DNA of 60,556 nt from Mesorhizobium muleiense. GTDB taxonomy: Bacteria > Pseudomonadota > Alphaproteobacteria > Rhizobiales > Rhizobiaceae. Each line of letters begins with the position of its first letter. The stretch's first letter is position 1. Of this stretch, positions 42,207 through 50,640 are shown one piece after another. Under the pieces are notes generated by a model. The model was not told the origin of the DNA. It did no database searches and worked only from the letters and a program-made list of their open reading frames with translations. Made by a program: the position numbers and the translations under genes. The stretch is taken from positions 1 to 60,556 of the forward strand of contig NZ_FNEE01000033.1 of NCBI RefSeq assembly GCF_900099905.1, written 5' to 3'.

Positions 42207-42617
42207 ATGCCATTGCCACCGCACGAAGCCCTGATCTATCTTATGGTCATCACTTCCGCGTCCGATCGTGACATGACCAATGTCGAATTGGCGCGGATTG
42301 GCGACGTCGTCCGCTCATGGCCGGTGTTCGAGGACTTCGACCACAACCGGCTGGTCGGCGTCGCCCAGGACTGCCAGAAGTTGCTGCACGAAAAGGACGG
42401 GTTGGAAGGCGTTTTGGCGCACGTCGCTGAAGCACTGCCCGAGCGCCTGCTTGACACCGCCTATGCCGCAGCCTTCGAGGTCGCGGCCGTCGACCTCGAA
42501 ATGCGCCTGGAGGAGGTGAGGGTGCTGCAGCTTATCCGTCGCCAGCTCGATCTCGACACGCTCACCGTCGCCGCCATCGCCCGTGCTGCCAAGGCTCGCC
42601 TGCGCACGCTGACTTGA
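42207..42617 (+). CDS. TerB-like protein
   Basis: This 136-residue all-helical protein resembles the tellurite-resistance TerB family: an acidic N-terminal part (LIYLMVITSASDRDMTNVEL) and a C-terminal helical part with ALPERLLDTAYAAAFEVAAV and VRVLQLIRRQLDLDTLTVA. TerB proteins bind metal or membranes; the role here is unknown. The site GAGGAG precedes the ATG. No other ter genes are nearby. Confidence 0.7.
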   Translation: MPLPPHEALIYLMVITSASDRDMTNVELARIGDVVRSWPVFEDFDHNRLVGVAQDCQKLLHEKDGLEGVLAHVAEALPERLLDTAYAAAFEVAAVDLEMRLEEVRVLQLIRRQLDLDTLTVAAIARAAKARLRTLT

Positions 42618-42633
42618 TCCAGACCCCAACGGT

Positions 42634-42723
42634 TCAGAAGAAACTGACAGGGCCGGATCAGAAAAAACTGACCGGGCCGGATCAGAAAAAGCTGACCGGG
42701 CCGGATCAGAAGAAACTGACCGG
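42634..42723. repeat. 24-bp tandem repeat carrying the 3' end of the solute-binding gene
   Basis: Four units with a 24-base period start at 42634, 42658, 42682 and 42706, each of the form TCAGAARAARCTGACMGGG plus linker. Read on the minus strand every unit encodes PVSFF followed by TGA. The unit at 42706 supplies the real stop of the gene; the other three are extra copies downstream. Confidence 0.92.
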
Positions 42724-43554
42724 GAAATAGCGCAGATAAAACTCGGCGAAGATGCCCTTCACCGAAATCTCCTGCAGTGCGTAGTCGAACGCTGCGGCCA
42801 GCGCTGGATCGTTGGCCCTGGTAGCGATGGCCATGCCCGACCCCAGATATTCGGGCGCCAGATAGGGACCGCCGGCAAAGCGGCAGCAGGCTGCGGCATT
42901 CGAACTGCCCAGCCAGAAGGCGAAGCGCATGCCGTCGCCGAAGCCGGCGTCGACCTTGCCGGCCTTGAGACCGTCGTAGAGCTCTTCCAGCTGCGCGAAA
43001 GGAACGACCTGGACGGTGCCGAAATAATCGCGCAGCATCCGCTCATGCGCGGAGCCTGCGACCACGCCGACGCGCTTGCCACGCAGTCTGTCGAAGATAG
43101 GCTCCGTGAGCGCCTTTGCCTTCGGCATGATGAAGCGCGCCGGAAACTGCAGGTAGGAACGCGAGAAAGCATATTTCGACCGCGACTCCGGCGTGGCGGC
43201 AATGCCGGCAATGATCGCTTCCCCTTCGCCCTTTTGCAGCGCCCCTTCGAGCTCGGCCCAAGGCAGCGCCTGGATCTGGCATTTTTCGGCGATGCCGAGT
43301 TCGGCGCAGATCGCGCGCGCCAGATCGACGTGGAAGCCGGACAAGCGGCCCGCCCCGTCGAGGAAGTTGAACGGCGGGAAATCGGTGGTGGTCAGGAATC
43401 TCAGACGCGGCAGCGCGGAAAGGTCGGGCTTCGGCAGCCGCTCCTTGGCATCCCACAGCACCGGCACTTGCGGCTCCGCGGCGCGCGCTCCCGTGAGCCA
43501 CGCTGCCCCCGTCATTGCCAGCATCAAGACGATGGTCATCCACCGAATTGCCAC
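42706..43554 (-). CDS. Periplasmic amino-acid-type solute-binding protein (SBP family 3)
   Basis: This 282-residue protein has an N-terminal signal (MTIVLMLAMTGAAWLTGARA) and the family 3 fold: LRFLTTTDFPPFNFLDGAGR, then LSGFHVDLARAICAELGI, then GEAIIAGIAATPESRSKYAF and KRVGVVAGSAHERML. It would deliver a polar amino acid or related ligand to an ABC transporter, but no permease or ATPase gene is adjacent. GTG 43554 is chosen because GGAG lies seven bases upstream; a TTG start at 43581 is open too. Its 3' end is repeated in tandem. Confidence 0.83.
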   Translation of the reverse strand: MAIRWMTIVLMLAMTGAAWLTGARAAEPQVPVLWDAKERLPKPDLSALPRLRFLTTTDFPPFNFLDGAGRLSGFHVDLARAICAELGIAEKCQIQALPWAELEGALQKGEGEAIIAGIAATPESRSKYAFSRSYLQFPARFIMPKAKALTEPIFDRLRGKRVGVVAGSAHERMLRDYFGTVQVVPFAQLEELYDGLKAGKVDAGFGDGMRFAFWLGSSNAAACCRFAGGPYLAPEYLGSGMAIATRANDPALAAAFDYALQEISVKGIFAEFYLRYFPVSFF

Positions 43555-43815
43555 GATCGAGCTCCGCCCTGTCCTGTCCAATGTGGCTTTTGGTACGAAA
43601 ATGCCACAGGCACAACGGTTTTTGATTTCATCACGCCGATTTAGGGCTATGCTTCAGCGAGCTTGCAAACATGTGTGGCGGTCGGCTGGAGGGTAGCCGC
43701 AAGCCGCTGCAAACTGAGGGGAGCAGGTTTGTAATCCGGGGTCGAGGGCAAAGTGCGGGTCAAGCACTGGGCCGTTGATCTTAACGCGGGAAGGCAACAT
43801 GGGGTAGATGTTGCA

Positions 43816-44550
43816 ATGGGCCACTTCGATCGCACACTGGAATTCATAGATCAGCTGCAGCACGCCGATACGGCGGCCGCGGTCTGCGAAAAGCTGCTTG
43901 GCATAACCTCCGAGTTCGGCCTGACGGCGCTGATGGCCGGAACGGTTCCGCAACCGGGCACGCCAAGAGGCCAGCAAAAGGACCATGTGCTGCTTTGCGA
44001 GTGGCCGGGAGAATGGCTGGAGCGCTATGTGGCGCGCAACTATGTCGACCATGACCCCGTTGTCAGCCACATGAAGCAGCTGCAGGCGCCGTTCCAGTGG
44101 CGGGAAGCGTCCCAGAGCATCCGCATCGACAAGAGCAGCGGCGAAGTGATGGGCGACGCCGGCGAATTCAAGCTGCGCGACGGATTGGCCTTCCCGCTGA
44201 TCACGCTCGATGGCCAGATCGTCATGGTGTCGCTGGGCGGCGAGGCCGTCGAATTGTCGGGCGCCGATTTTGGGCTGGTGTCGCTGGTGGCGACCTATGC
44301 GATTGGCCGCGCCATGCAGATCCACACGATGGCGGCCAAGACCGTCGACCACCACGTCGAACTGACGCCGCGTGAGCGCGAATGCATGCAATGGGCCGCC
44401 GTCGGCAAGTCCGAATGGGAGATTTCACAGATTCTCGGCATTTCGGAACACACATCGGAGAAACACCTTCTTAACGCCAAAAGCAAACTCGGTGCCGTCA
44501 ACCGGGTGCAGGCGGTCGCGGAAGCGATAAGGCGCGGCTATATTAGCTAG
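43816..44550 (+). CDS. LuxR-type quorum-sensing regulator
   Basis: This 244-residue regulator has an N-terminal autoinducer-binding domain in which the invariant ligand-contact residues are present (CEWPGEWLERYVARNYVDHD then PVVSHM, and the later PFQW and GLAFPL). A C-terminal LuxR helix-turn-helix (LTPRERECMQWAAVGKSEWE, then ISQILGISEHTSEKHL) follows. It should bind an acyl-homoserine lactone and control nearby genes. ATG 43816 is used; an upstream GTG 43753 is open. The luxI gene follows 97 bases later on the same strand. Confidence 0.92.
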   Translation: MGHFDRTLEFIDQLQHADTAAAVCEKLLGITSEFGLTALMAGTVPQPGTPRGQQKDHVLLCEWPGEWLERYVARNYVDHDPVVSHMKQLQAPFQWREASQSIRIDKSSGEVMGDAGEFKLRDGLAFPLITLDGQIVMVSLGGEAVELSGADFGLVSLVATYAIGRAMQIHTMAAKTVDHHVELTPRERECMQWAAVGKSEWEISQILGISEHTSEKHLLNAKSKLGAVNRVQAVAEAIRRGYIS

Positions 44551-44647
44551 CTCGGCCGTGCCGGCCTAGAAATTCTTGCCTACGTGATCGCGTAATTTCC
44601 TCGGGACAGCCCGGCCGTATCTTCCTATTGAACCTAGGAGACGGCAG
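44551..44647 (+). promoter_or_regulatory. luxR-luxI spacer, probable luxI promoter
   Basis: The 97-base spacer contains GAAATT and AATTTC as a long-spaced inverted pair and the ribosome binding site AGGAG (44636-44640) before luxI. No standard 20-base lux box was found, so the regulator's site is not assigned. Confidence 0.35.
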
Positions 44648-45286
44648 ATGCTTTTTTCCCTTACAACACAGGAACTTATGGAACGTCCCGACCTTTGGGA
44701 GGCCGTTCATCGCTTACGCTACAAGATTTTCGTCGAGGAGATGGGGTGGACCGATCTGCAGCGCCCCGACGGCCTTGAGATCGATCAGTTCGACCATGAC
44801 GAGGCGGTGCATCAGCTCGTCATCCGCAATGGCGAGCTCGCCGGTTATCAGCGGATGTTGCCGACAACGCGTGCGCATCTTTTGACCGAGGTGCTGGCGG
44901 ACCTCTTTGAAGGCACGCCGCCATCCGGGCCGAACGTCTGGGAACTGACCCGCTATGCGGTCGCGCCGGGCTTTCGTGACGGCAAGCGCGGCGTCTCGAC
45001 GGTCGGCACCGAGCTCATTGCCGGCTTCGTCGAGTGGGGGCTGAAGCGGAATGTCAACCAGGTGATCATCGAGTTCGAACCGATGTGGGTCCTGCGGGCG
45101 CTGCAGTTGCACTTCCTGGCGAAACCGCTTGGCTACCAGCGCACCTATGGTAACCAGCAGGTCGTCGCCACACTGCTCACCTTCAACGAGCACACGCTTG
45201 AGGTGGTGCGGTCGCGTCGCAGTCATTTCGCGCCGGTTCTGGCCAGGGGATATCCCGACAGGCTCGGAATGAGGCAGGCCTCGTGA
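44648..45286 (+). CDS. Acyl-homoserine lactone synthase (LuxI family)
   Basis: This 212-residue enzyme makes an acyl-homoserine lactone from S-adenosylmethionine and an acyl donor. The family residues are all present: RYKIFVEEMGW, DQFDHDEAVH, GYQRMLPTTRAHLL and VWELTRYAVAPGF. The chain made cannot be read from sequence. It shares a transcript with the next gene: the crotonase start lies 15 bases after its stop, with GGAG in the gap. Confidence 0.94.
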   Translation: MLFSLTTQELMERPDLWEAVHRLRYKIFVEEMGWTDLQRPDGLEIDQFDHDEAVHQLVIRNGELAGYQRMLPTTRAHLLTEVLADLFEGTPPSGPNVWELTRYAVAPGFRDGKRGVSTVGTELIAGFVEWGLKRNVNQVIIEFEPMWVLRALQLHFLAKPLGYQRTYGNQQVVATLLTFNEHTLEVVRSRRSHFAPVLARGYPDRLGMRQAS

Positions 45287-45301
45287 GAATTGGAGACAGC
45301 C

Positions 45302-46048
45302 ATGAACATCCACCCGCAAACAGAGTTCCGCAATCATTCGCTGATCGTCACGGTGTCGTCGGATGACGGCCGGCCGGTGCTGGACGGGCGAGCCTATGAA
45401 AGCCTGGCCAGGATCTTCCACGAAGCTGCAATCGACGATGATGTGCGCGTCGTGGTGCTGCGCGGCCTCGCCGGCTGCTTCTGCCTCGGCGGCGATTTCT
45501 CCGAGTTCCTCGACGCCACCAAGCATCAACGGTTGATCGCTGCCGTCACCGACATGTTCCGCACGTTGGCGACGTTCCCCAAACCGGTCCTTGCCTGTGT
45601 CGACGGCGACGCCGTCGGTGTCGGCTGCACCATCCTGTTCCATTGCGACATGGTGATCGCATCTGACGAAAGCACGTTCCGGGTGCCGTTCGTCGATTTC
45701 GGCCTCGTGCCGGACGCGGCGACCAGCATCCTGGCGCCGCAAAAACTCGGTTATGCCGGCGCTTTCCGCTTCTTCTGCCTGGGCGACACGCTCAGTGCCG
45801 CAGACGCCAGGATGCTTGGCCTGGTCACGGAGATCGTGGTCGGCGACGTCGAGGAAGCCGCACTTGGCAGAGCCAGGCAACTCGCCAAGAAGCCGGTCGC
45901 CGCACTGCTGCAGACGCGCGACCTGCTCAAGGGCGACACAGGCGCACTCTGCGATCGCATCGACCAGGAGATTTCGCTGTTTCAGCAGGCTTTGCAGGAC
46001 GATACCACGCTGCGGCGGCTGCAGCGGATTGCCCGGCTGGCGGCATGA
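45302..46048 (+). CDS. Crotonase-family protein coupled to luxI, isomerase-like active site
   Basis: This 248-residue crotonase-fold protein has an oxyanion-hole region (FCLGGDFSEFL and VDGDAVGVGCTILFHCD). The two hydratase Glu positions are Thr110 and Phe130, so it should not hydrate enoyl-CoA in the standard way. FRVPFVDFGLVPDAATSILA resembles the delta3-delta2 enoyl-CoA isomerase group, whose catalytic Glu is replaced by Asp138. ATG 45302 follows GGAG (45291-45294); the frame opens four bases after luxI. Its place in the luxI operon suggests a role in acyl-chain supply or signal tailoring. Confidence 0.8.
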   Translation: MNIHPQTEFRNHSLIVTVSSDDGRPVLDGRAYESLARIFHEAAIDDDVRVVVLRGLAGCFCLGGDFSEFLDATKHQRLIAAVTDMFRTLATFPKPVLACVDGDAVGVGCTILFHCDMVIASDESTFRVPFVDFGLVPDAATSILAPQKLGYAGAFRFFCLGDTLSAADARMLGLVTEIVVGDVEEAALGRARQLAKKPVAALLQTRDLLKGDTGALCDRIDQEISLFQQALQDDTTLRRLQRIARLAA

Positions 46049-46119
46049 GACGTCATTCGGCAGAATGACAGGATCATCCGGAATCGTGCGGCGCGTCCTT
46101 GGGGGCGCGCGGCGGCGCT

Positions 46120-47028
46120 TCAGGCCTGTCTTCCCAGGAACGAAGGCCCTTCCCCGATGATCTTCTTGTCTTCCTTGCCGATGGCGTCGAGATCGCGGCC
46201 GTCATAGGGAAGCGACAACAGGATGCGCCGGATGATGGCAAGTCGCGCGCGCCGCTTGTCGTTGGCCTGTATGATGATCCAGGGCGCGAATTCCTTATGC
46301 GTGCGTTCGAACATGAGATCGCGCGCCTTGGTGTAGTCGTCCCATTTGGCGATGCCGGCAATGTCGATCGGCGAGAATTTCCAGTTCTTCAAAGGACTCC
46401 AGCGGCGATCGTGAAACCGCTCGAGCTGTGTTTCCCGACCGATGTTCAGCCAGAATTTGAAGAAATGGATGCCCTCGTTACAGATCATCCGTTCAAAATA
46501 CGGCGTCTCGTCCAGGAATTTCTGATGCTGCTCCGGCGTGCAGAAGCCCATAACCGGCTCGACGCCGGCGCGATTGTACCAGGAGCGGTCGAAGGTGACG
46601 AACTCGCCGGATGTCGGAAAGTGCGCGACATAACGCTGGAAATACCATTGCCCGATTTCGGTTGGGCTAGGCTTGGTCAGCGCCACGTTGCGCGCTGTCC
46701 TGGGGTTCATGTACTGGCGCAGCGCGAAGATTGTGCCGCCCTTGCCGGCGGCATCGCGTCCTTCGAACAGTGACATCACCCGCTTGCCCGTTGATTGCAG
46801 CCATGCCTGCGCCTTGACCAACTCGATCTGCAGCCGCTCGAGCGTCTCGTCATACTCGTCGCTTTTCATTTTCTTGTCGTAGGGGTAGCCGCCGGCGGTC
46901 AGCTTGTTGTCCTCGATCCAGTCCGGAAGCTTGGGATCCTCGATGTCGAACTCGAACTCCTTGCCGTTGATCCGGATCTTTTGCGGACCTGGAACAGGCC
47001 CGGCGGCATCTTCCTTGGGGTTTTTCAT
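46120..47028 (-). CDS. ppk2: Polyphosphate kinase 2
   Basis: This 302-residue PPK2-family enzyme uses polyphosphate to phosphorylate nucleotides, or the reverse. Walker A is GRDAAGKGG (residues 90-98); the Walker B and lid regions are FVTFDRSWYNRAGVEPVMGF and IIIQANDKRRARLAIIRRIL. One PPK2 domain is present (class I length). It is divergent from phoR, with 195 bases between, in a phosphate-related neighbourhood. Confidence 0.93.
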   Translation of the reverse strand: MKNPKEDAAGPVPGPQKIRINGKEFEFDIEDPKLPDWIEDNKLTAGGYPYDKKMKSDEYDETLERLQIELVKAQAWLQSTGKRVMSLFEGRDAAGKGGTIFALRQYMNPRTARNVALTKPSPTEIGQWYFQRYVAHFPTSGEFVTFDRSWYNRAGVEPVMGFCTPEQHQKFLDETPYFERMICNEGIHFFKFWLNIGRETQLERFHDRRWSPLKNWKFSPIDIAGIAKWDDYTKARDLMFERTHKEFAPWIIIQANDKRRARLAIIRRILLSLPYDGRDLDAIGKEDKKIIGEGPSFLGRQA

Positions 47029-47223
47029 CGAGACGAACCTTTCCAGCTTCCGGACTCATGCTATTGGGAGCCTTACTGCATCGGCCCGAAAATCGGAATC
47101 GATTTTCGAAAGGAACGATGCAGCAGATTTAGTGATAACGCCGGTCAGCGGGAATTTTCCAACCTGGCCGGTCGGGGTGGGGACGGAGGCACAGTGCGCG
47201 CGAATGGCTGACAGTAGCTGACA

Positions 47224-48495
47224 ATGGCTGATATGGGCGGCGCAGAACAGCGAACCATGGCGCAAGCCGTCGCCACCCGGTTGTGGAACAGCCGCTGGCT
47301 GCTTGCGGCCGGCATCGTCGCGGTCTTGACGGTCTATGGTTTCGCAAACATGTCCTTCTATGTTGTGCTGCTGGCATGTGCTGTGCTGCTGCTCGCCGCC
47401 GCGATGCTGCCGGCCGGCGTAGCGCGCCAGTCCGCGGAGGATGCCGCGGCGATCGAGGCAGGCGGGCTACAACAGCTGTCGGGAGAATATCTGGCAGCCG
47501 CCGTTGCCGATCCGCTGATCATCTTCGATCGCACCGCGACAATTGTCCATGCCAACGCCGCCGCCTTCGCCGCCTTCGGCGGCATCGCACCGGGCATGTC
47601 GCTGTCGCTGAAATTCCGCGCGCCCGAGATGCAGGCCTTGCTGGACAGTATCCTGTCGGGCGCCGCCGCTTCGGACGTCGTCGAATATACCGAAAAGCTG
47701 CCGGTCGAACGGGCCTATCGCGTGAGTGCATCTTCGGTCGGCCACGGCACCGACCTCTATGTGCTGGTCTTCAAGGACCAGAGCGAGGCGCGCCGCATCG
47801 ACCGGATGCGGGCCGACTTCATCGCCAATGCCAGCCATGAGCTGCGAACTCCGCTCGCCTCGATTTCCGGTTTCATCGAGACGCTGCGCGGCCCGGCCCG
47901 CAACGACCCGGCGGCGCGCGAGCAGTTCCTGCAGATCATGCACAACCAGACCGGCCGCATGGCGCGCCTGATCGACGACCTGCTGTCGCTGTCGCGGCTG
48001 GAGATGAAACCCTATCTGAAGCCGGGAACCGAGGTCGATCTCCGCCAGACCCTCGACAGCGTCATCGATTCGCTGGGTCCGCTTGCCCGGGAAAACGGCG
48101 TTGCCATCGAGCGGGATTTCGCGAAAGGACCACTCAATGTGCCGGGGGATCGCGATGAACTTTTCCAGGTTTTCGAAAATCTGCTGGAAAACGCCTGCAA
48201 ATACGGACAGTCGGGTGGACGTGTCGTGGTGACGATTGCCCACAGCGATGACGGTCCCGAACCGGGCATCGACGTCACCATCCGGGACTTCGGCCCCGGC
48301 ATTCCCGAGGAGCACATCCCGCGCATCACCGAACGTTTCTACCGCGTCGATGTCGAAAACAGCCGGACCCAGAAGGGCACTGGCCTTGGCCTGTCCATCG
48401 TCAAGCATATCCTGACGCGCCACAATGCCAGGCTGTCGATCACATCGGAGGTCGGCAACGGCGCAGCTTTCACGGTGCATTTGCTGGCGCACTGA
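47224..48495 (+). CDS. phoR: Phosphate-regulon sensor histidine kinase PhoR
   Basis: This 423-residue membrane kinase has two N-terminal helices (WLLAAGIVAVLTVYGFAN and the next), a PAS domain (DPLIIFDRTATIVHANAAAF), a HisKA domain with phospho-acceptor H205 (NASHELRTPLASISGF) and a C-terminal ATPase domain (ENLLENACKYGQ; GTGLGLSIVKHIL). Its partner PhoB is not in the window. The next gene is phoU. Short repeats of ATGGCTGA occur just before the start. Confidence 0.9.
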   Translation: MADMGGAEQRTMAQAVATRLWNSRWLLAAGIVAVLTVYGFANMSFYVVLLACAVLLLAAAMLPAGVARQSAEDAAAIEAGGLQQLSGEYLAAAVADPLIIFDRTATIVHANAAAFAAFGGIAPGMSLSLKFRAPEMQALLDSILSGAAASDVVEYTEKLPVERAYRVSASSVGHGTDLYVLVFKDQSEARRIDRMRADFIANASHELRTPLASISGFIETLRGPARNDPAAREQFLQIMHNQTGRMARLIDDLLSLSRLEMKPYLKPGTEVDLRQTLDSVIDSLGPLARENGVAIERDFAKGPLNVPGDRDELFQVFENLLENACKYGQSGGRVVVTIAHSDDGPEPGIDVTIRDFGPGIPEEHIPRITERFYRVDVENSRTQKGTGLGLSIVKHILTRHNARLSITSEVGNGAAFTVHLLAH

Positions 48496-48625
48496 CACCT
48501 CACTATCTAAGCACGCGCCGGCCCGAGTACCGGAAGACATTAGGACCGCCGGATGCGTGGATACAGGATTTTAGAGCCTACTCTGTGGCCTAGTGGACGC
48601 ACGTCGCTCTAACGCTTTCTTTTTT

Positions 48626-48643
48626 CTGTCATCCGGCTAGCGT
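48626..48643 (+). promoter_or_regulatory. Weak Pho-box-like site upstream of phoU
   Basis: CTGTCAT, four bases, then CTAGCGT follows the 7-4-7 layout of Pho boxes. Only the first half matches well, so this is weak. It lies 55 bases before the phoU start. Confidence 0.3.
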
Positions 48644-48697
48644 ATCAGCGGGGATTCGAGGAACGACTCGGACCAGAAGACCCGGGAAGGCATCTCC

Positions 48698-49423
48698 ATG
48701 CAGTCCGTGCACATCGTCAGCGCCTATGACGAGGAGCTGAAATATCTGTCGAAGCGCATTGCCGCGATGGGCGGGCATGCCGAACGCATGGTCGAACAGG
48801 CGATTGCCGCTCTGGTCAACGCCGACCCTGGCCTTGCCCAGAAGGTCATCCGCGACGATGCCGTTCTGGACCAGGGGCAGCGCGAGATCGACGACAAGGC
48901 GATCATCATCATCGCCAAGCGCCAGCCGATGGCGACGGATTTGCGCGAGATCGTCGGCGCGATCCGCATCTCGGCGGATCTCGAGCGGGTCGGCGACCTC
49001 GGCAAGAATGTCGCCAAGCGCGTGGTTGCCGTCATAGAAGGGCGCCAGCCGACCAGCCTGTTCCGCGGCATCGAGGCTTTGGCGGACCTGGCGTTGACGC
49101 AGCTCAAGGAAGTGCTCGACGTCTATGCGTCGCGCTCGGTGGAAAAGATCGGCTTCGTGCGTGACCGCGACGATCAGATCGACGCCGTGTACACCTCGCT
49201 GTTTCGCGAGTTGCTGACCTACATGATGGAAGATCCGCGCAACATCACGCCCTGCACGCACCTGCTGTTCTGCGCCAAGAACATCGAGCGGATCGGCGAC
49301 CACGCCACCAATATCGCCGAGACGATCTACTACATCGTCACCGGCGACCAGATGCCGGCCGAGCGGCCGAAGGGCGACAAGACAGACAAGATTGTGCTTC
49401 CCGCAACGCTACCGGCGAAGTGA
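48698..49423 (+). CDS. phoU: Phosphate-signalling protein PhoU
   Basis: This 241-residue cytoplasmic protein is made of two similar three-helix halves, with the family motifs DLREIVGAIRISADLERVGD and CAKNIERIGDHATNIAETIY. PhoU links the Pst transporter to PhoR. GGGAAGG lies seven bases before the ATG. In most Rhizobiales pstSCAB lies between phoR and phoU, and phoB follows. Here only 202 bases separate phoR and phoU, and corA follows. Confidence 0.95.
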   Translation: MQSVHIVSAYDEELKYLSKRIAAMGGHAERMVEQAIAALVNADPGLAQKVIRDDAVLDQGQREIDDKAIIIIAKRQPMATDLREIVGAIRISADLERVGDLGKNVAKRVVAVIEGRQPTSLFRGIEALADLALTQLKEVLDVYASRSVEKIGFVRDRDDQIDAVYTSLFRELLTYMMEDPRNITPCTHLLFCAKNIERIGDHATNIAETIYYIVTGDQMPAERPKGDKTDKIVLPATLPAK

Positions 49424-49514
49424 ACGGCTGCCTCTCGAACCCCTTGCTGATTTAGGCTAAGCTTTACCGAACGTTCCTGATCCTGACCCGAGGCCATGCC
49501 TCCAGGAGGTAGCG

Positions 49515-50522
49515 ATGGAAACCGTTCGGAACCTGACGCCGGCCCCGCCGACATCGGCCATCGTCGCTTCCAGCGTCTATACCGCCGGCCGGCGTGTCGC
49601 CGACATTCCGATCGAGGAAGCCGGCGAATGGGCCAAGAAGCCCGGTCATGTCGTCTGGATCGGCCTGCTGGAGCCGGACCGCGACCTGTTGCTTCGTGTC
49701 CAGGCGCAATTCCACCTGCACGATCTGGCGATCGAGGACGCCGAGCATCCGCATCAGCGGCCGAAGATCGAGCAATATGGCGATGCGTTGTTCATCGTTG
49801 CCCGCACGGCTCAACTGATCGACAGGCGCGTCACCTTCGGCGAGACGCATCTGTTCGTCGGCGCCGGCTACATCGTCAGCGTCAGGCACGGTCCGTCGAC
49901 TTCTTATGCCGTCGTTCGCCAGCATTGGGAAAGCTGCCCGCATTCGCTAGCCAAAGGCGAGGATTTCGTCCTCTATGCCATTCTCGATTTCATCGTCGAC
50001 AACTACATGCCGGTGCTCGAGCAGATCGAGGACGAGGTCGAGGCGATCGAGGACAGGGTTCTGCTGAAGCCGATGACCGGCTCCGACATAGAGCGGCTCT
50101 ATATGCTGCGCCGCGATCTCTTGCGCCTGCGCAACGCCGCGCTGCCGCTGGTGGAAGTCTGCCGCCGGTTGACCAGCGCCGACCTGCCGCAGATCCATGC
50201 GGCCATGCACCCGCTGTTCCGCGACGTCACCGACCACATCCGCACCGTCCAGGAGAAGATCGACAGCTTGCGGGAGGTGCTCGCATTTGCCTTCGAGGCG
50301 AGCCTCCTGGTTGGCCAGAGCCAGGAAACGGCGATCACCAAGAAGCTCGCCTCATGGGCTGCAATCCTGGCGGTGCCGACGGCGCTCGCAGGCATCTACG
50401 GCATGAACTTCAACGACATGCCGGAACTTAGGATGGAATATGGCTACCCGGTCGTTCTGGGAGCGATTATTTTGGTCTGCTCGGTTCTCTACTGGCGCTT
50501 CCGCAAGAGCGGCTGGCTGTGA
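49515..50522 (+). CDS. corA: CorA-family magnesium/cobalt transporter
   Basis: This 335-residue protein has a long soluble domain followed by two C-terminal membrane helices. The GMN signature is in GIYGMNFNDMPE between them. A near-perfect Shine-Dalgarno site (AGGAGGT, 49504-49510) precedes the ATG. It follows phoU by 91 bases. Mg2+ uptake is the usual role; other divalent ions are possible. Confidence 0.93.
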   Translation: METVRNLTPAPPTSAIVASSVYTAGRRVADIPIEEAGEWAKKPGHVVWIGLLEPDRDLLLRVQAQFHLHDLAIEDAEHPHQRPKIEQYGDALFIVARTAQLIDRRVTFGETHLFVGAGYIVSVRHGPSTSYAVVRQHWESCPHSLAKGEDFVLYAILDFIVDNYMPVLEQIEDEVEAIEDRVLLKPMTGSDIERLYMLRRDLLRLRNAALPLVEVCRRLTSADLPQIHAAMHPLFRDVTDHIRTVQEKIDSLREVLAFAFEASLLVGQSQETAITKKLASWAAILAVPTALAGIYGMNFNDMPELRMEYGYPVVLGAIILVCSVLYWRFRKSGWL

Positions 50523-50527
50523 AAGAA

Positions 50528-50640
50528 GGGGGGAGTAAGGGAGTAGGGCAGTAAGGGAGTATGTAGTGCGTTGCCAAGGGTCGCACTCACAAAGCCTAAT
50601 CTTTACCTACTCCCGTACTGCCCTACTCCCCTATTCCCTT
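50528..50640. repeat. Inverted repeat between convergent corA and gcrA
   Basis: The left arm (about 50528-50562, rich in GGGAGTA) and right arm (about 50607-50640, rich in TACTCCC) are imperfect reverse complements: GGGAGTAGGGCAGTA pairs with TACTGCCCTACTCCC. The element fills the gap between the two stop codons and may end both transcripts. Confidence 0.75.

Noticed and set aside
42634..42723. A CRISPR-like array
   Set aside because: The units are contiguous 24-base tandem repeats without unique spacers, and no cas genes are present.
44551..44647. A lux box before luxI
   Set aside because: No 20-base palindrome of the usual type was found; GAAATT and AATTTC are 18 bases apart and could be chance.
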